Position numbers and translations under genes: made by a program. Below, piece by piece: positions 1 through 6,883 of a stretch of DNA of 17,965 bases. The DNA comes from an uncultured Pseudomonadota bacterium (GTDB taxonomy: Bacteria; Pseudomonadota; Alphaproteobacteria; Rs-D84). The stretch covers positions 1-17,965 of the forward strand of contig CACYQE010000003.1 of NCBI GenBank assembly GCA_902776515.1, in the 5' to 3' direction. The notes under the pieces were generated by a model, which searched no databases, was not told the origin of the DNA, and saw only the letters and a list, made by a program, of their open reading frames with translations. Position 1 is the stretch's first letter. The number at the start of each line of letters is the position of its first letter.

Positions 1-897
1 AAAGATTTATCAAAGGCAGATGTAAGCATAAACATTTATGTGTTTAAAAAGGCACAGGAAACAGGAAAAACAATACAATTGTGTTGTGCAATTGGAGATG
101 AAGAAGTAGATGGAAAACCATATACTGAAATCGTAGAAGAAACTTTGATGCGTGCCAATGATTATTATATTCGTGGCAAAAGTGAAATTTTATCCGGCAA
201 CATCAATGATGCTATTACGGATTTGACCGCTGCAATAGAAACAGATAAAAACGCCATTGATGCATACATATTGCGTGGCGAGGCATACATGCAAATTGGT
301 AATTATCAAAACGCCATGGCGGATTTTGATGCGGCACTTGAAATAGATAATAAAAATTCAATTGCATATTACGATCGTTCTTTGTTGAATGCACGTCTTG
401 AAGATTACACATCTGCGATGAACGATATTAACAACGCATTGGCATCATACGCATCAAATCCGAACGAGGTTTTACAGTTGCGTGATTTATACGCAAAACG
501 CGGTCAATTGAATTTGTGGTTGAAAAATTGGGAAGGTGCAGTAGCAGATTATAAAAACTCTCTTGCACGTCCCGAAGGCGTTGTCAGCCCATCTGTGTAC
601 GCAGAACGTGCCGAAGCTTATACTGCACTTGGTGAATATCAAGAAGCTATAAACGATTATACATCCGCGATACGTGTTATTTCTGAACAAATTCAAGGTG
701 CCGCATCAGCAGACCAGAAAGAAGATTTATCTAATCGTGCAATGACTTATTTTGAAAAGTCTGCTGCATTGAATTTAAATCTTGGTAACGTTGCTTCTGC
801 ACGCAGTGATTTAGAAGCAGCCATTTCAATTGCAAGTTCTTTGAATGACACCGAAACAATTGAAAGATTTAAAAAATTACTTTCTGAAATACAATAA
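1..897 (+). CDS. TPR-repeat protein, 5' end outside window
   Basis: The frame is open from the first base and ends with TAA, so the gene begins upstream of the window; the GTG at 40 is only the first internal start-type codon and I do not take it as the real start. The 298 visible residues are mostly helical tetratricopeptide repeats: successive units carry the A/G-Y/F-D-A-I/M-x-D-x-x-x-A-I pattern, for example GNINDAITDLTAAIE, GNYQNAMADFDAALE, EDYTSAMNDINNAL and GEYQEAINDYTSAI, with five to six repeats in all. TPR solenoids are protein-binding scaffolds. No enzyme domain, signal peptide or membrane segment is visible in the part present, so partner and location are unknown. The final segment (about residues 230-298) is a degenerate repeat rich in Ala and Ser. 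The gene runs into a hairpin terminator. Confidence 0.85.
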   Translation, partial: KDLSKADVSINIYVFKKAQETGKTIQLCCAIGDEEVDGKPYTEIVEETLMRANDYYIRGKSEILSGNINDAITDLTAAIETDKNAIDAYILRGEAYMQIGNYQNAMADFDAALEIDNKNSIAYYDRSLLNARLEDYTSAMNDINNALASYASNPNEVLQLRDLYAKRGQLNLWLKNWEGAVADYKNSLARPEGVVSPSVYAERAEAYTALGEYQEAINDYTSAIRVISEQIQGAASADQKEDLSNRAMTYFEKSAALNLNLGNVASARSDLEAAISIASSLNDTETIERFKKLLSEIQ

Positions 898-920
898 AAT
901 GAAAAAAAATGTAAAACTCT

Positions 921-947
921 AAAAACGCCCCAAACGGGGCGTTTTTT
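921..947. terminator. Bidirectional hairpin terminator between TPR gene and outer membrane protein gene
   Basis: An 11-bp stem (921-931 with 936-946), loop AAAC, is flanked by an A run on the left and a T run on the right. The core is CGCCCC/GGGGCG. It sits between two convergent genes (stops at 897 and 965) and can stop transcripts from either side. Confidence 0.85.
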
Positions 948-964
948 ATTTAACAAATACTGTA

Positions 965-2002
965 TTAAAATATCAACCGTAAACCAGCCGATAAAAATGG
1001 TTCTTTGCGACTTGCCCCGCCCGAAGCCCAAACATCAATATATTTTGAATATTTATATCTAAATGATAAAACAGCCGTATTATCCACATAATTATCCGCA
1101 TAATCGTGCCATATACCGGTATCAGACAATATATAAGACAACGACAGTGTATAATTTAATAAATCGTAACTTACACCCGCCCCTGCTGCAACACCATCGG
1201 TAACGGCACCCTGGGGATGTTCATCATAAATCACACGGGCGTTTAAACCAAAAATCCAACTGTTATATTGAACATTCAAACCGGTTGAAACCTGGGCACG
1301 CCAATCAGCCGTTGTTTTTGGGCTAAACGTATCGGAAGAATAACCATCCAACTGGTTTATAAAAGATGCCCCAAACGAAACAGCTGTCTTTACCTTGCCG
1401 CTTGGTTGTTTTAATTTAAGCCCCATATCAACACCAAAATCATATTCATCGGTCAGACCTGAAACAGAAAAACCGTATTGCGAATAAGAATTTGATGCAG
1501 AAACGACATTTACACGTAATGCATCATGTCCACAGGTTAAAATTGTATTTGCAATAACCGGACCATCCGAACCCATTTTTTTATAAATCCACGAATTTTC
1601 ATTTAATTTTAACCCACTTACATCCGGCAAACCCAATCCTAATTTTTGTGCGACAGATTCGGTAAAACCGGCCTCTATACGTCCAACACCACGCCATTGC
1701 CAAAAACCGAATGCCTGATGAAACCATTCTTCTTCATCCAATGCCGTTGCATCCATAACGTAAACCAAACCAAATGTTTGCGAATTTGTCGGGTTATATA
1801 ATGCCTGGGCACGAATACTGAAATCCCCCAAAAACAAAGGGTCTTCTTGTTTCTCAAAAAAGCCGGCTGTCCCATAGCCATTAAGGCGAAAATCAAAATT
1901 CCCGATCTTTTGCGACAAAGCATTCGCCGCAGAAGTAGTCAATGCAGCCAACACAGATGCCATAACAATCCGTGATGTCCGGCAACTAAATTTATTCAAC
2001 AT
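965..2002 (-). CDS. Porin-like outer membrane beta-barrel protein
   Basis: This encodes 345 residues starting at the ATG at 2000-2002, chosen because AGGAAAG lies just upstream and because it gives a clean signal peptide: Lys/Arg-containing n-region, hydrophobic stretch about residues 12-23, and an A-N-A cleavage site near residue 28. A longer frame from 2056 exists but only adds residues read out of the rpoH 3' end. The mature part alternates short amphipathic strands (LNGYGTAGFF, FSIRAQALY, YTLSLSYIL, TAVLSFRYKY) and ends in Phe (LRLIF), the C-terminal signature recognised by the Bam complex. The family is probably a general porin of the alphaproteobacterial type; substrate is unknown. It overlaps the 3' end of rpoH by 11 bp and should be co-transcribed with it. 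Family call is by composition and topology rather than a firm match. Confidence 0.8.
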   Translation of the reverse strand: MLNKFSCRTSRIVMASVLAALTTSAANALSQKIGNFDFRLNGYGTAGFFEKQEDPLFLGDFSIRAQALYNPTNSQTFGLVYVMDATALDEEEWFHQAFGFWQWRGVGRIEAGFTESVAQKLGLGLPDVSGLKLNENSWIYKKMGSDGPVIANTILTCGHDALRVNVVSASNSYSQYGFSVSGLTDEYDFGVDMGLKLKQPSGKVKTAVSFGASFINQLDGYSSDTFSPKTTADWRAQVSTGLNVQYNSWIFGLNARVIYDEHPQGAVTDGVAAGAGVSYDLLNYTLSLSYILSDTGIWHDYADNYVDNTAVLSFRYKYSKYIDVWASGGASRKEPFLSAGLRLIF

Positions 2003-2915
2003 TTTTCTTTCCTGTATTTTCTTGCAAAATTGCGTCACGCAATTTGTTAAATGCACGTTCTTCTATCTGACGCACACGTTCACGAGAAACGCCATATTTC
2101 TTTGATAAAACCTCTAACGTATCGGCAGGCTCTTTCAATCGGCGAGCTTTTAAAATTTCCCTGTCTCTTTCCGGTAAATCCGCCAGATGTTTTCTTAACA
2201 ACGCGTATCCGCGTCTACGAAACTCTTGTCCTTCAATACTATCAAGCACAGAAACCTTGTCATCAGACAAATTTGATAACATATCAACACTGTCGGGTTC
2301 GCTGTTACGCACAGGTGCATTCAAAGACAAATCACGTGCAACGATTCGCGTTGACATACGTTTTACGTCTTCGGCTGGAACTTCAAGATAATTGGCAATC
2401 TGTTCAGCTTGGTCGTCCGACAAATTACCGTTCATTATTCCCAACGCACGCTTTGCACGGGCCAGATTAAAAAATACACGTTTTTGGTTAGCAGATGTCC
2501 CAATTTTTACAATAGACCAATTATTTAATATCGTTTCATAAATCTCGGCACGAATCCAAAACATAGCGTATGTTGAAAACCGAAAGCCTTTTTCTGGGTC
2601 GAACTTTTGCAACGCCTGCATCAGGCCCATATTTCCACTGGCAACCAATTCTTGGACCGGAATTCCATAATTCTTAAAATCATAGGCAACCGATACCACC
2701 AAACGCAAATGACTGACCAACAGCTTTTCCGCCGCTGTATTATCATGATTTTTTACCCATTGGGTTGCATAATCATATTCTTGTTCGGCGGTTAAAATAG
2801 GAAACTGTTGAATTGTCCGAATGTATTGTCCCAAACCAGCATCATCCGCCCCAAAAGGAACAACCCCAGTGGACGGTTTTATTGTTGGTAAAGCGTTCTT
2901 GATTTGTTTCGCCAT
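1992..2915 (-). CDS. rpoH: RNA polymerase sigma-32 (heat-shock) factor
   Basis: This is a 307-residue sigma-70-family factor. Region 2 is seen at about residues 65-135, with the core-binding and -10 recognition segment GLMQALQKFDPEKGFRFSTY (97-116). The RpoH-specific box QKRVFFNLARAK is at 144-155. Region 4 with its helix-turn-helix (SKKYGVSRERVRQIEERA) is at about 271-288. Length and the RpoH box distinguish it from RpoD, which is longer with region 1.1, and from flagellar or ECF factors. In proteobacteria RpoH directs transcription of chaperones and proteases under heat or misfolding stress. The start has no Shine-Dalgarno sequence, and a promoter lies only 9 nt upstream (separate entry). 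An outer membrane protein gene overlaps its 3' end. Confidence 0.95.
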   Translation of the reverse strand: MAKQIKNALPTIKPSTGVVPFGADDAGLGQYIRTIQQFPILTAEQEYDYATQWVKNHDNTAAEKLLVSHLRLVVSVAYDFKNYGIPVQELVASGNMGLMQALQKFDPEKGFRFSTYAMFWIRAEIYETILNNWSIVKIGTSANQKRVFFNLARAKRALGIMNGNLSDDQAEQIANYLEVPAEDVKRMSTRIVARDLSLNAPVRNSEPDSVDMLSNLSDDKVSVLDSIEGQEFRRRGYALLRKHLADLPERDREILKARRLKEPADTLEVLSKKYGVSRERVRQIEERAFNKLRDAILQENTGKKNVE

Positions 2916-2924
2916 TATGTTTAT

Positions 2925-2952
2925 AGTATAGCAAGAAATTAAAAATTTTCAA
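2925..2952 (-). promoter_or_regulatory. Sigma-70-type promoter of rpoH, predicting a leaderless or near-leaderless mRNA
   Basis: Read on the minus strand, TTGAAA (2952-2947), a 16-bp spacer and TATACT (2930-2925) precede the rpoH ATG at 2915 by only 9 nt. A start 6-8 nt after the -10 box would fall within about 0-3 nt of the ATG. No Shine-Dalgarno sequence is present. Element positions are seen; the start point is inferred. Confidence 0.65.
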
Positions 2953-2982
2953 GGTACCATATAAAATACAGGAGAATATCCA

Positions 2983-3633
2983 ATGGCCACAATTTTGGAA
3001 AGAAATAAAAATTTAAAACCACAAAAAAAGACCATGCAAGAACACGCCGAAGATGCGTTGTATCGTGAAGTATGGGAAGATGTTAATAACGAAAAAACTC
3101 AGCAATTTTTAAAAAAATACGGCAAATATATGATTGCTGGGGCATTGGCTATTATGCTTGTAACGGTTGGTATTCAATTCGGAATTAAATCACATCGTGC
3201 TGCGAAATTGGCCACCGCTGAAAATTATGAAACAGCGATTGATAAATCTGATGCAAATGCCTTGGTCGGAATCGCCAAAAATACCAAGGGTGCAACAGCT
3301 GATTTGGCAATGTGGAATGCTTATTTATTAAGTAAAGATGAAAAAAAGCTGGAAGATTTGGCACAAAACGGCAAAACCCGCGATTTTCGTGACCTGGCCA
3401 AAATTCATATTGTTGGGCTTCGTGGCGACCAAATGAGTGCGGCTGATTTAGAAAAATTCTTGTCAGATTTGGACACAAAAAATTCCCCATTTTATTACAC
3501 GGCGTGCCTGACCATCGCACAAAAATACCTGGCCGAAGGGAATCGGGAATCTGCTAATAAATGGTTGGATAAAATTATCACGGATTCTGATGCACCTGCG
3601 ACAATAAAATCAGATGCGGAAACATTAAGGTAA
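2983..3633 (+). CDS. YfgM-like single-pass membrane protein with TPR-like periplasmic domain
   Basis: This 216-residue protein has an N-terminal cytoplasmic segment with the motif DALYREVWEDVNNEKTQQFL (about 25-44), one membrane helix (about 48-69), and a helical C-terminal domain with an alpha-solenoid pattern (about 75-216). This layout matches the tetratricopeptide-like family that includes E. coli YfgM, an ancillary factor of the Sec translocon and periplasmic chaperone network. The start has AGGAG at 2970-2974 with 8-nt spacing. The gene is 4 bp upstream of the bamB-like gene, and der lies beyond, reproducing the yfgM-bamB-der order of other proteobacteria. It diverges from rpoH across a 67-bp gap. 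The exact partner in this organism is an inference. Confidence 0.8.
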   Translation: MATILERNKNLKPQKKTMQEHAEDALYREVWEDVNNEKTQQFLKKYGKYMIAGALAIMLVTVGIQFGIKSHRAAKLATAENYETAIDKSDANALVGIAKNTKGATADLAMWNAYLLSKDEKKLEDLAQNGKTRDFRDLAKIHIVGLRGDQMSAADLEKFLSDLDTKNSPFYYTACLTIAQKYLAEGNRESANKWLDKIITDSDAPATIKSDAETLR

Positions 3634-3637
3634 AAAT

Positions 3638-4369
3638 ATGCGTAAAACAACACTGTTGTTATGTGGTTTATCTGTTGCATTGATGGCTTGTGACAAACAC
3701 GACCCTATTTTGCCGGGTGAACGCAGTGCAATATTTAATACAGCGACAATAAATACTGCCACTGGTCCGGTTCCGAATTTGCCGGATAACCCAAACAACA
3801 ATGACACAACTGATTGTCCGTACAAATTGGATTCTGCAAACACTATATGGGATGGCGAACGTAAAATCTTTTCCGGATTTGCAACAACCAATTCCGTTGC
3901 AGGCGAAAAACAAACGGTATGCAAGGACAGGTTCGTATACGCGGGACTTTCAACCGGCGAATTGGTAAAGGTAAACACAAAAAATCGTCAAATTGCATGG
4001 ATTGCGGATATTTTCCGCCAAAGCAATATGACCGGCGGTGCATCTGTGCTGGATATAGTCGCACCAATACAAATAAATGGCGATTATGTTTATGCGGCCG
4101 GACTTGGCGGGGCTTTCTGTAAAATCGCCGACAAGACGGGTAACAAATTGTGGTGTTTGGATATAAATGTTGAAAAACCGTTTATATTGGCCGGGGATAC
4201 CGCATTCGTATTAGATACAGACAAACAGTTGTATGCGGTCCGTCTAACTGATGGTTCGGTTTATTGGCAAAAACCCGTAAAGAAATCAAAAACACCGAAA
4301 TACAAATCAAAAATAATCACGGTTGGCCACGAAAAAATCAACGCCGAAACCGGTGATTTAATAAAGTAA
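3638..4369 (+). CDS. bamB: BamB-like PQQ-repeat lipoprotein, strongly shortened
   Basis: BamB is an outer membrane lipoprotein that binds BamA and helps insert beta-barrel proteins. The 243-residue product starts with a lipoprotein signal peptide and lipobox LMAC (Cys18). After a Pro/Asn-rich linker (about 40-62), propeller-like repeats follow: VYAGLSTGELVKVNTKNRQIAW, then VYAAGLGGAFCKIADKTGNKLW and AFVLDTDKQLYAVRLTDGSVYW, each with the G-x-x-x-A/K-x-x-x-x-x-G-x-x-x-W form. From memory of E. coli BamB (about 390 residues), these line up with its middle-to-late blades, so the first blades seem to be missing. The stop is followed at once by a terminator, so this is a real end and no frameshift is needed. 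It follows the yfgM-like gene by 4 bp, and der is the next plus-strand gene. The LPGERSAIF stretch after the lipobox resembles the start of alphaproteobacterial BamB proteins. Confidence 0.75.
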   Translation: MRKTTLLLCGLSVALMACDKHDPILPGERSAIFNTATINTATGPVPNLPDNPNNNDTTDCPYKLDSANTIWDGERKIFSGFATTNSVAGEKQTVCKDRFVYAGLSTGELVKVNTKNRQIAWIADIFRQSNMTGGASVLDIVAPIQINGDYVYAAGLGGAFCKIADKTGNKLWCLDINVEKPFILAGDTAFVLDTDKQLYAVRLTDGSVYWQKPVKKSKTPKYKSKIITVGHEKINAETGDLIK

Positions 4370-4393
4370 AACGTCCCACAAGGGACGTTTTTT
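4368..4393. terminator. Bidirectional hairpin terminator between bamB and Yip1-family gene
   Basis: A 10-bp stem (4368-4377 with 4382-4391), loop ACAA, starts inside the bamB stop codon and is followed by a T run; the A run on the left serves the minus strand. It separates two convergent genes. Confidence 0.85.
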
Positions 4394-4400
4394 ATTCACC

Positions 4401-4997
4401 TTAAATCAAACAAGATAATGCCGCACCCGTATTTTTAATCAGCAACCAACCTATGCGATAATTCGTTAAATACACCGTTAACATAAATAACGCAAATATA
4501 CCAACAATCAAAATAACCGCACCACGGCGACCGTGCATACAGTAATACGCAATATTATAAAACAAAAACAGAACGTAAATATCACCAATCAAACTGATTA
4601 CCCATATTGATGTGCAATTAAAAGCCAATGCATTTAAAACTAATAAAACAGGATAAACAAAAAATATTGATGCCAAACCTTTGATTGCTATTTCCCAATC
4701 GCGTTCACCCCCGGTTATTTCAGAAACCAGCATCATTAAACCACCGCACACAAACAGTAATGCAACCGCCAACACAGGAACTATTACTAATGCAGAAAAA
4801 ACGGAACTAATAGTTATTGTTGCACCACCAATTAAACGCAACGCCAAAACCAATATTCCCCCAATCAAACCGTAAATAAAGGCCTTTAACATAGATTCTT
4901 CCATATCACCATCGGCCACTATTTTTGTAAAAAAGCGTTTAGGATTCATAACAACATCATGGACAGATTTATACCATTTTTTAATTTTTTTCATCAT
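4401..4997 (-). CDS. Yip1-family integral membrane protein
   Basis: This 198-residue protein begins with a basic amphipathic segment (KKIKKWYKSVHDVVMNPKRFF), then an acidic patch, then five hydrophobic stretches (about residues 38-58, 64-92, 103-125, 130-150 and 158-180). The N-terminal P-x-x-F-F motif before the first helix and the five-helix layout are typical of bacterial Yip1 proteins. The family is of unknown function in bacteria. A strong Shine-Dalgarno sequence AGGAGGT (5010-5004) precedes the ATG pair at 4997/4994; I use the first. It is inverted between bamB and der, which are normally neighbours on one strand, so it appears to be an insertion or local rearrangement in that cluster. 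Function not assigned. Confidence 0.75.
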   Translation of the reverse strand: MMKKIKKWYKSVHDVVMNPKRFFTKIVADGDMEESMLKAFIYGLIGGILVLALRLIGGATITISSVFSALVIVPVLAVALLFVCGGLMMLVSEITGGERDWEIAIKGLASIFFVYPVLLVLNALAFNCTSIWVISLIGDIYVLFLFYNIAYYCMHGRRGAVILIVGIFALFMLTVYLTNYRIGWLLIKNTGAALSCLI

Positions 4998-5013
4998 GGA
5001 TATACCTCCTGAT

Positions 5014-5041
5014 TTGATTATTTATATTTTTGCTTTATAAT
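5014..5041 (+). promoter_or_regulatory. Sigma-70-type promoter of der
   Basis: TTGATT (5014-5019), 16-bp spacer, TATAAT (5036-5041). It gives der its own promoter after the inverted Yip1 gene separates it from bamB. The expected start near 5047-5049 leaves a leader of about 18 nt to the ATG at 5066. Confidence 0.65.
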
Positions 5042-5065
5042 TACAAAAAATCAATGGAAAAAAGC

Positions 5066-6400
5066 ATGATAAAAATAACTATTGCAGGCCGGCCAAACAC
5101 CGGAAAATCGACTTTATTTAACGGGCTTACCGGCACACGTGATGCATTGGTACACGACCGTCCCGGGGTTACACGTGACACAATTTACGGGACTATTTCT
5201 GGGCACCCTGAATATCAAATACGTGATACGGCCGGGCTTGAAAATGAACGCAGCGGTATCGCCGCCGATTCAACTAATATGGCCATAGATGCTATTTCTG
5301 GGGCGGATGCGATTCTATTTGTTGTTGACGGTAAAACCGGTTTAATTCCCGAAGATTTGGATTGGGCACGAACCGTTCGCCGCAAAACACGTGCCCCCGT
5401 ATTATTATTGGTTAACAAATCAGAATCTTCACGGCGTATGGCGGACATTCATGATTTTTATAAATTGGGATTTGGGGAACCAGTGCTTATCTCTGCGGAA
5501 CACAAATCTGGGTTTGATTCTATTTTTGAATTTTTAGAAAAAATCAAACCAAACGGGAATTCGACACTTCAAACAGTTGATGAAGACAAACGCATAAAAA
5601 TCGCCGTATTGGGTCAACCAAACGTGGGCAAATCAACCTTTGTAAACAAGGTCTTGGGTGAAAACCGTCAAATTGTCAAAGACGAACCCGGGGTTACACG
5701 CGATACCGTTAAAATTCCAACAAAATTCTATGGTCGCAATATAACCCTGATGGATACGGCGGGATTACGCCGCAAGGCCAATGTTCGTGATGACGTTGAA
5801 ACTCTGTCCGCGTTAAAATCGTTGGATGCAATTGAAAAAGCAGATGTGGTCATTTTAATCGTGGATGCCACACGTGACATTGAAAACCAGGCATTGGGAA
5901 TTGCGGCACGTGTATATGATGCGGGCAAAATTCTCTGTGTTGCATTAAACAAGTGGGATTTAATTCCTGAATTTGAACGCGATGAAAAATTATTGAAACT
6001 GAAACATCGTTTTTCAAATTCATTTCATCAGATTATAAAACCATTAATTTTGGCAATATCTGCGGAAAAAGGCACAGGTGTTCAAAATCTGTTTAAACGC
6101 ATTTATGAACAGTGGGATATTTCAATGGCAACCGCACCAACAAGTTTGATAAACAAAATCGTTGGCGAATTGGTTGAACGCCGTCAACCACCTATGTCAC
6201 GTCTTAAAAGACCTATGAAAATCAAATTTGCATCACAAACAGGTCGTCATCCAATGAAAATCACTATAAATGTTGGTGGTGCATCAGACATACCTGAATC
6301 TTATACACGATATCTGCGGCGGGGTTTGGCGATGGCACTTAAATGGGAACACCTGCCAATAACTATTGAATACACGAAATCTGAAAATCCATTTGACTAG
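5066..6400 (+). CDS. der: Ribosome-assembly GTPase Der (EngA)
   Basis: Der has two tandem GTPase domains and a KH-like C-terminal domain and acts in 50S subunit maturation. In 444 residues, the first G domain shows P-loop GRPNTGKST (8-16), DTAG (54-57) and NKSE (117-120). The second shows GQPNVGKST (183-191), DTAG (230-233) and NKWD (295-298). The KH-like domain follows from about residue 350. The start at 5066 matches the family N-terminus and has GGAAAA upstream; ATGs or TTGs at 5054 and 5030 are in frame, and 5054 remains possible because it lies close to the predicted transcription start. The NKSE in place of NKxD in the first domain is, as I recall, common in alphaproteobacterial Der. 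The small gene downstream is probably co-transcribed. Confidence 0.95.
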   Translation: MIKITIAGRPNTGKSTLFNGLTGTRDALVHDRPGVTRDTIYGTISGHPEYQIRDTAGLENERSGIAADSTNMAIDAISGADAILFVVDGKTGLIPEDLDWARTVRRKTRAPVLLLVNKSESSRRMADIHDFYKLGFGEPVLISAEHKSGFDSIFEFLEKIKPNGNSTLQTVDEDKRIKIAVLGQPNVGKSTFVNKVLGENRQIVKDEPGVTRDTVKIPTKFYGRNITLMDTAGLRRKANVRDDVETLSALKSLDAIEKADVVILIVDATRDIENQALGIAARVYDAGKILCVALNKWDLIPEFERDEKLLKLKHRFSNSFHQIIKPLILAISAEKGTGVQNLFKRIYEQWDISMATAPTSLINKIVGELVERRQPPMSRLKRPMKIKFASQTGRHPMKITINVGGASDIPESYTRYLRRGLAMALKWEHLPITIEYTKSENPFD

Positions 6401-6441
6401 TGTGATTTTTTTGCAAAACTTGGATAAACAAAGGATTAAAT

Positions 6442-6837
6442 ATGAACAAAAAACAAAACACTTTAAAAATTAAAAGTATGTTATTGGCACTTTTGCAAAA
6501 ACAATCTTTCAAGGCAAAAATTGTCAAAACACAACACATCGATTCCAAAAATTTTGATTTCTTGCCATTAAAAGGCGTTGATGCAATCCCCGAACATATC
6601 AGGCTTGCTAATAAAAAGAAACAAGGTTTTGATATCTTTTGTCATATCCACGCGATTTCTGGCAGTTATGGTTTTGAATTAAAAATCAACGATAAAAAAT
6701 GTGATTTATTATCCCAAGATGATTTGTGTGATGTTTACAAAATGGCATATAATCGAACATTTGTGAATAATGTTTTAAACAAATCTAATGAATTTGTTCT
6801 TTATTTACAACAGATTTTAAATCCAAAAGCATTATAA
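6442..6837 (+). CDS. Hypothetical protein, 131 residues
   Basis: I do not recognise this protein. It has AAGGA 6 nt before the ATG, lies 41 bp after der on the same strand, and ends just before a hairpin terminator, so it is likely the last gene of the der unit. It is basic at the N-terminus (MNKKQNTLKIKSM), has no membrane segment or signal peptide, and ends in a helical segment. Its middle (SGSYGFELKINDKKCDLLSQDDLCDVYKMAYN) reads like a small soluble alpha/beta domain. The start, spacing and terminator support a real gene; no function can be assigned. Confidence 0.7.
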   Translation: MNKKQNTLKIKSMLLALLQKQSFKAKIVKTQHIDSKNFDFLPLKGVDAIPEHIRLANKKKQGFDIFCHIHAISGSYGFELKINDKKCDLLSQDDLCDVYKMAYNRTFVNNVLNKSNEFVLYLQQILNPKAL

Positions 6838-6840
6838 AAA

Positions 6841-6869
6841 TAACAGGGCGTTTGCCCTGTTATTTTTTT
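6841..6869. terminator. Bidirectional hairpin terminator between the der unit and infB
   Basis: A 9-bp stem TAACAGGGC/GCCCTGTTA (6841-6849 with 6854-6862), loop GTTT, has an A run before it and a T run after it. It ends both the plus-strand der unit and the minus-strand nusA-infB unit. Confidence 0.85.
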
Positions 6870-6883
6870 CATAAAAACCAAAC

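Noticed and set aside
2051..2470. A 139-residue plus-strand frame opposite rpoH
   Set aside because: Antisense shadow of a well-conserved gene, with no start signals.
5030..5065. Upstream start for der at TTG 5030
   Set aside because: It overlaps the predicted promoter -10 region and adds residues not found at the family N-terminus.
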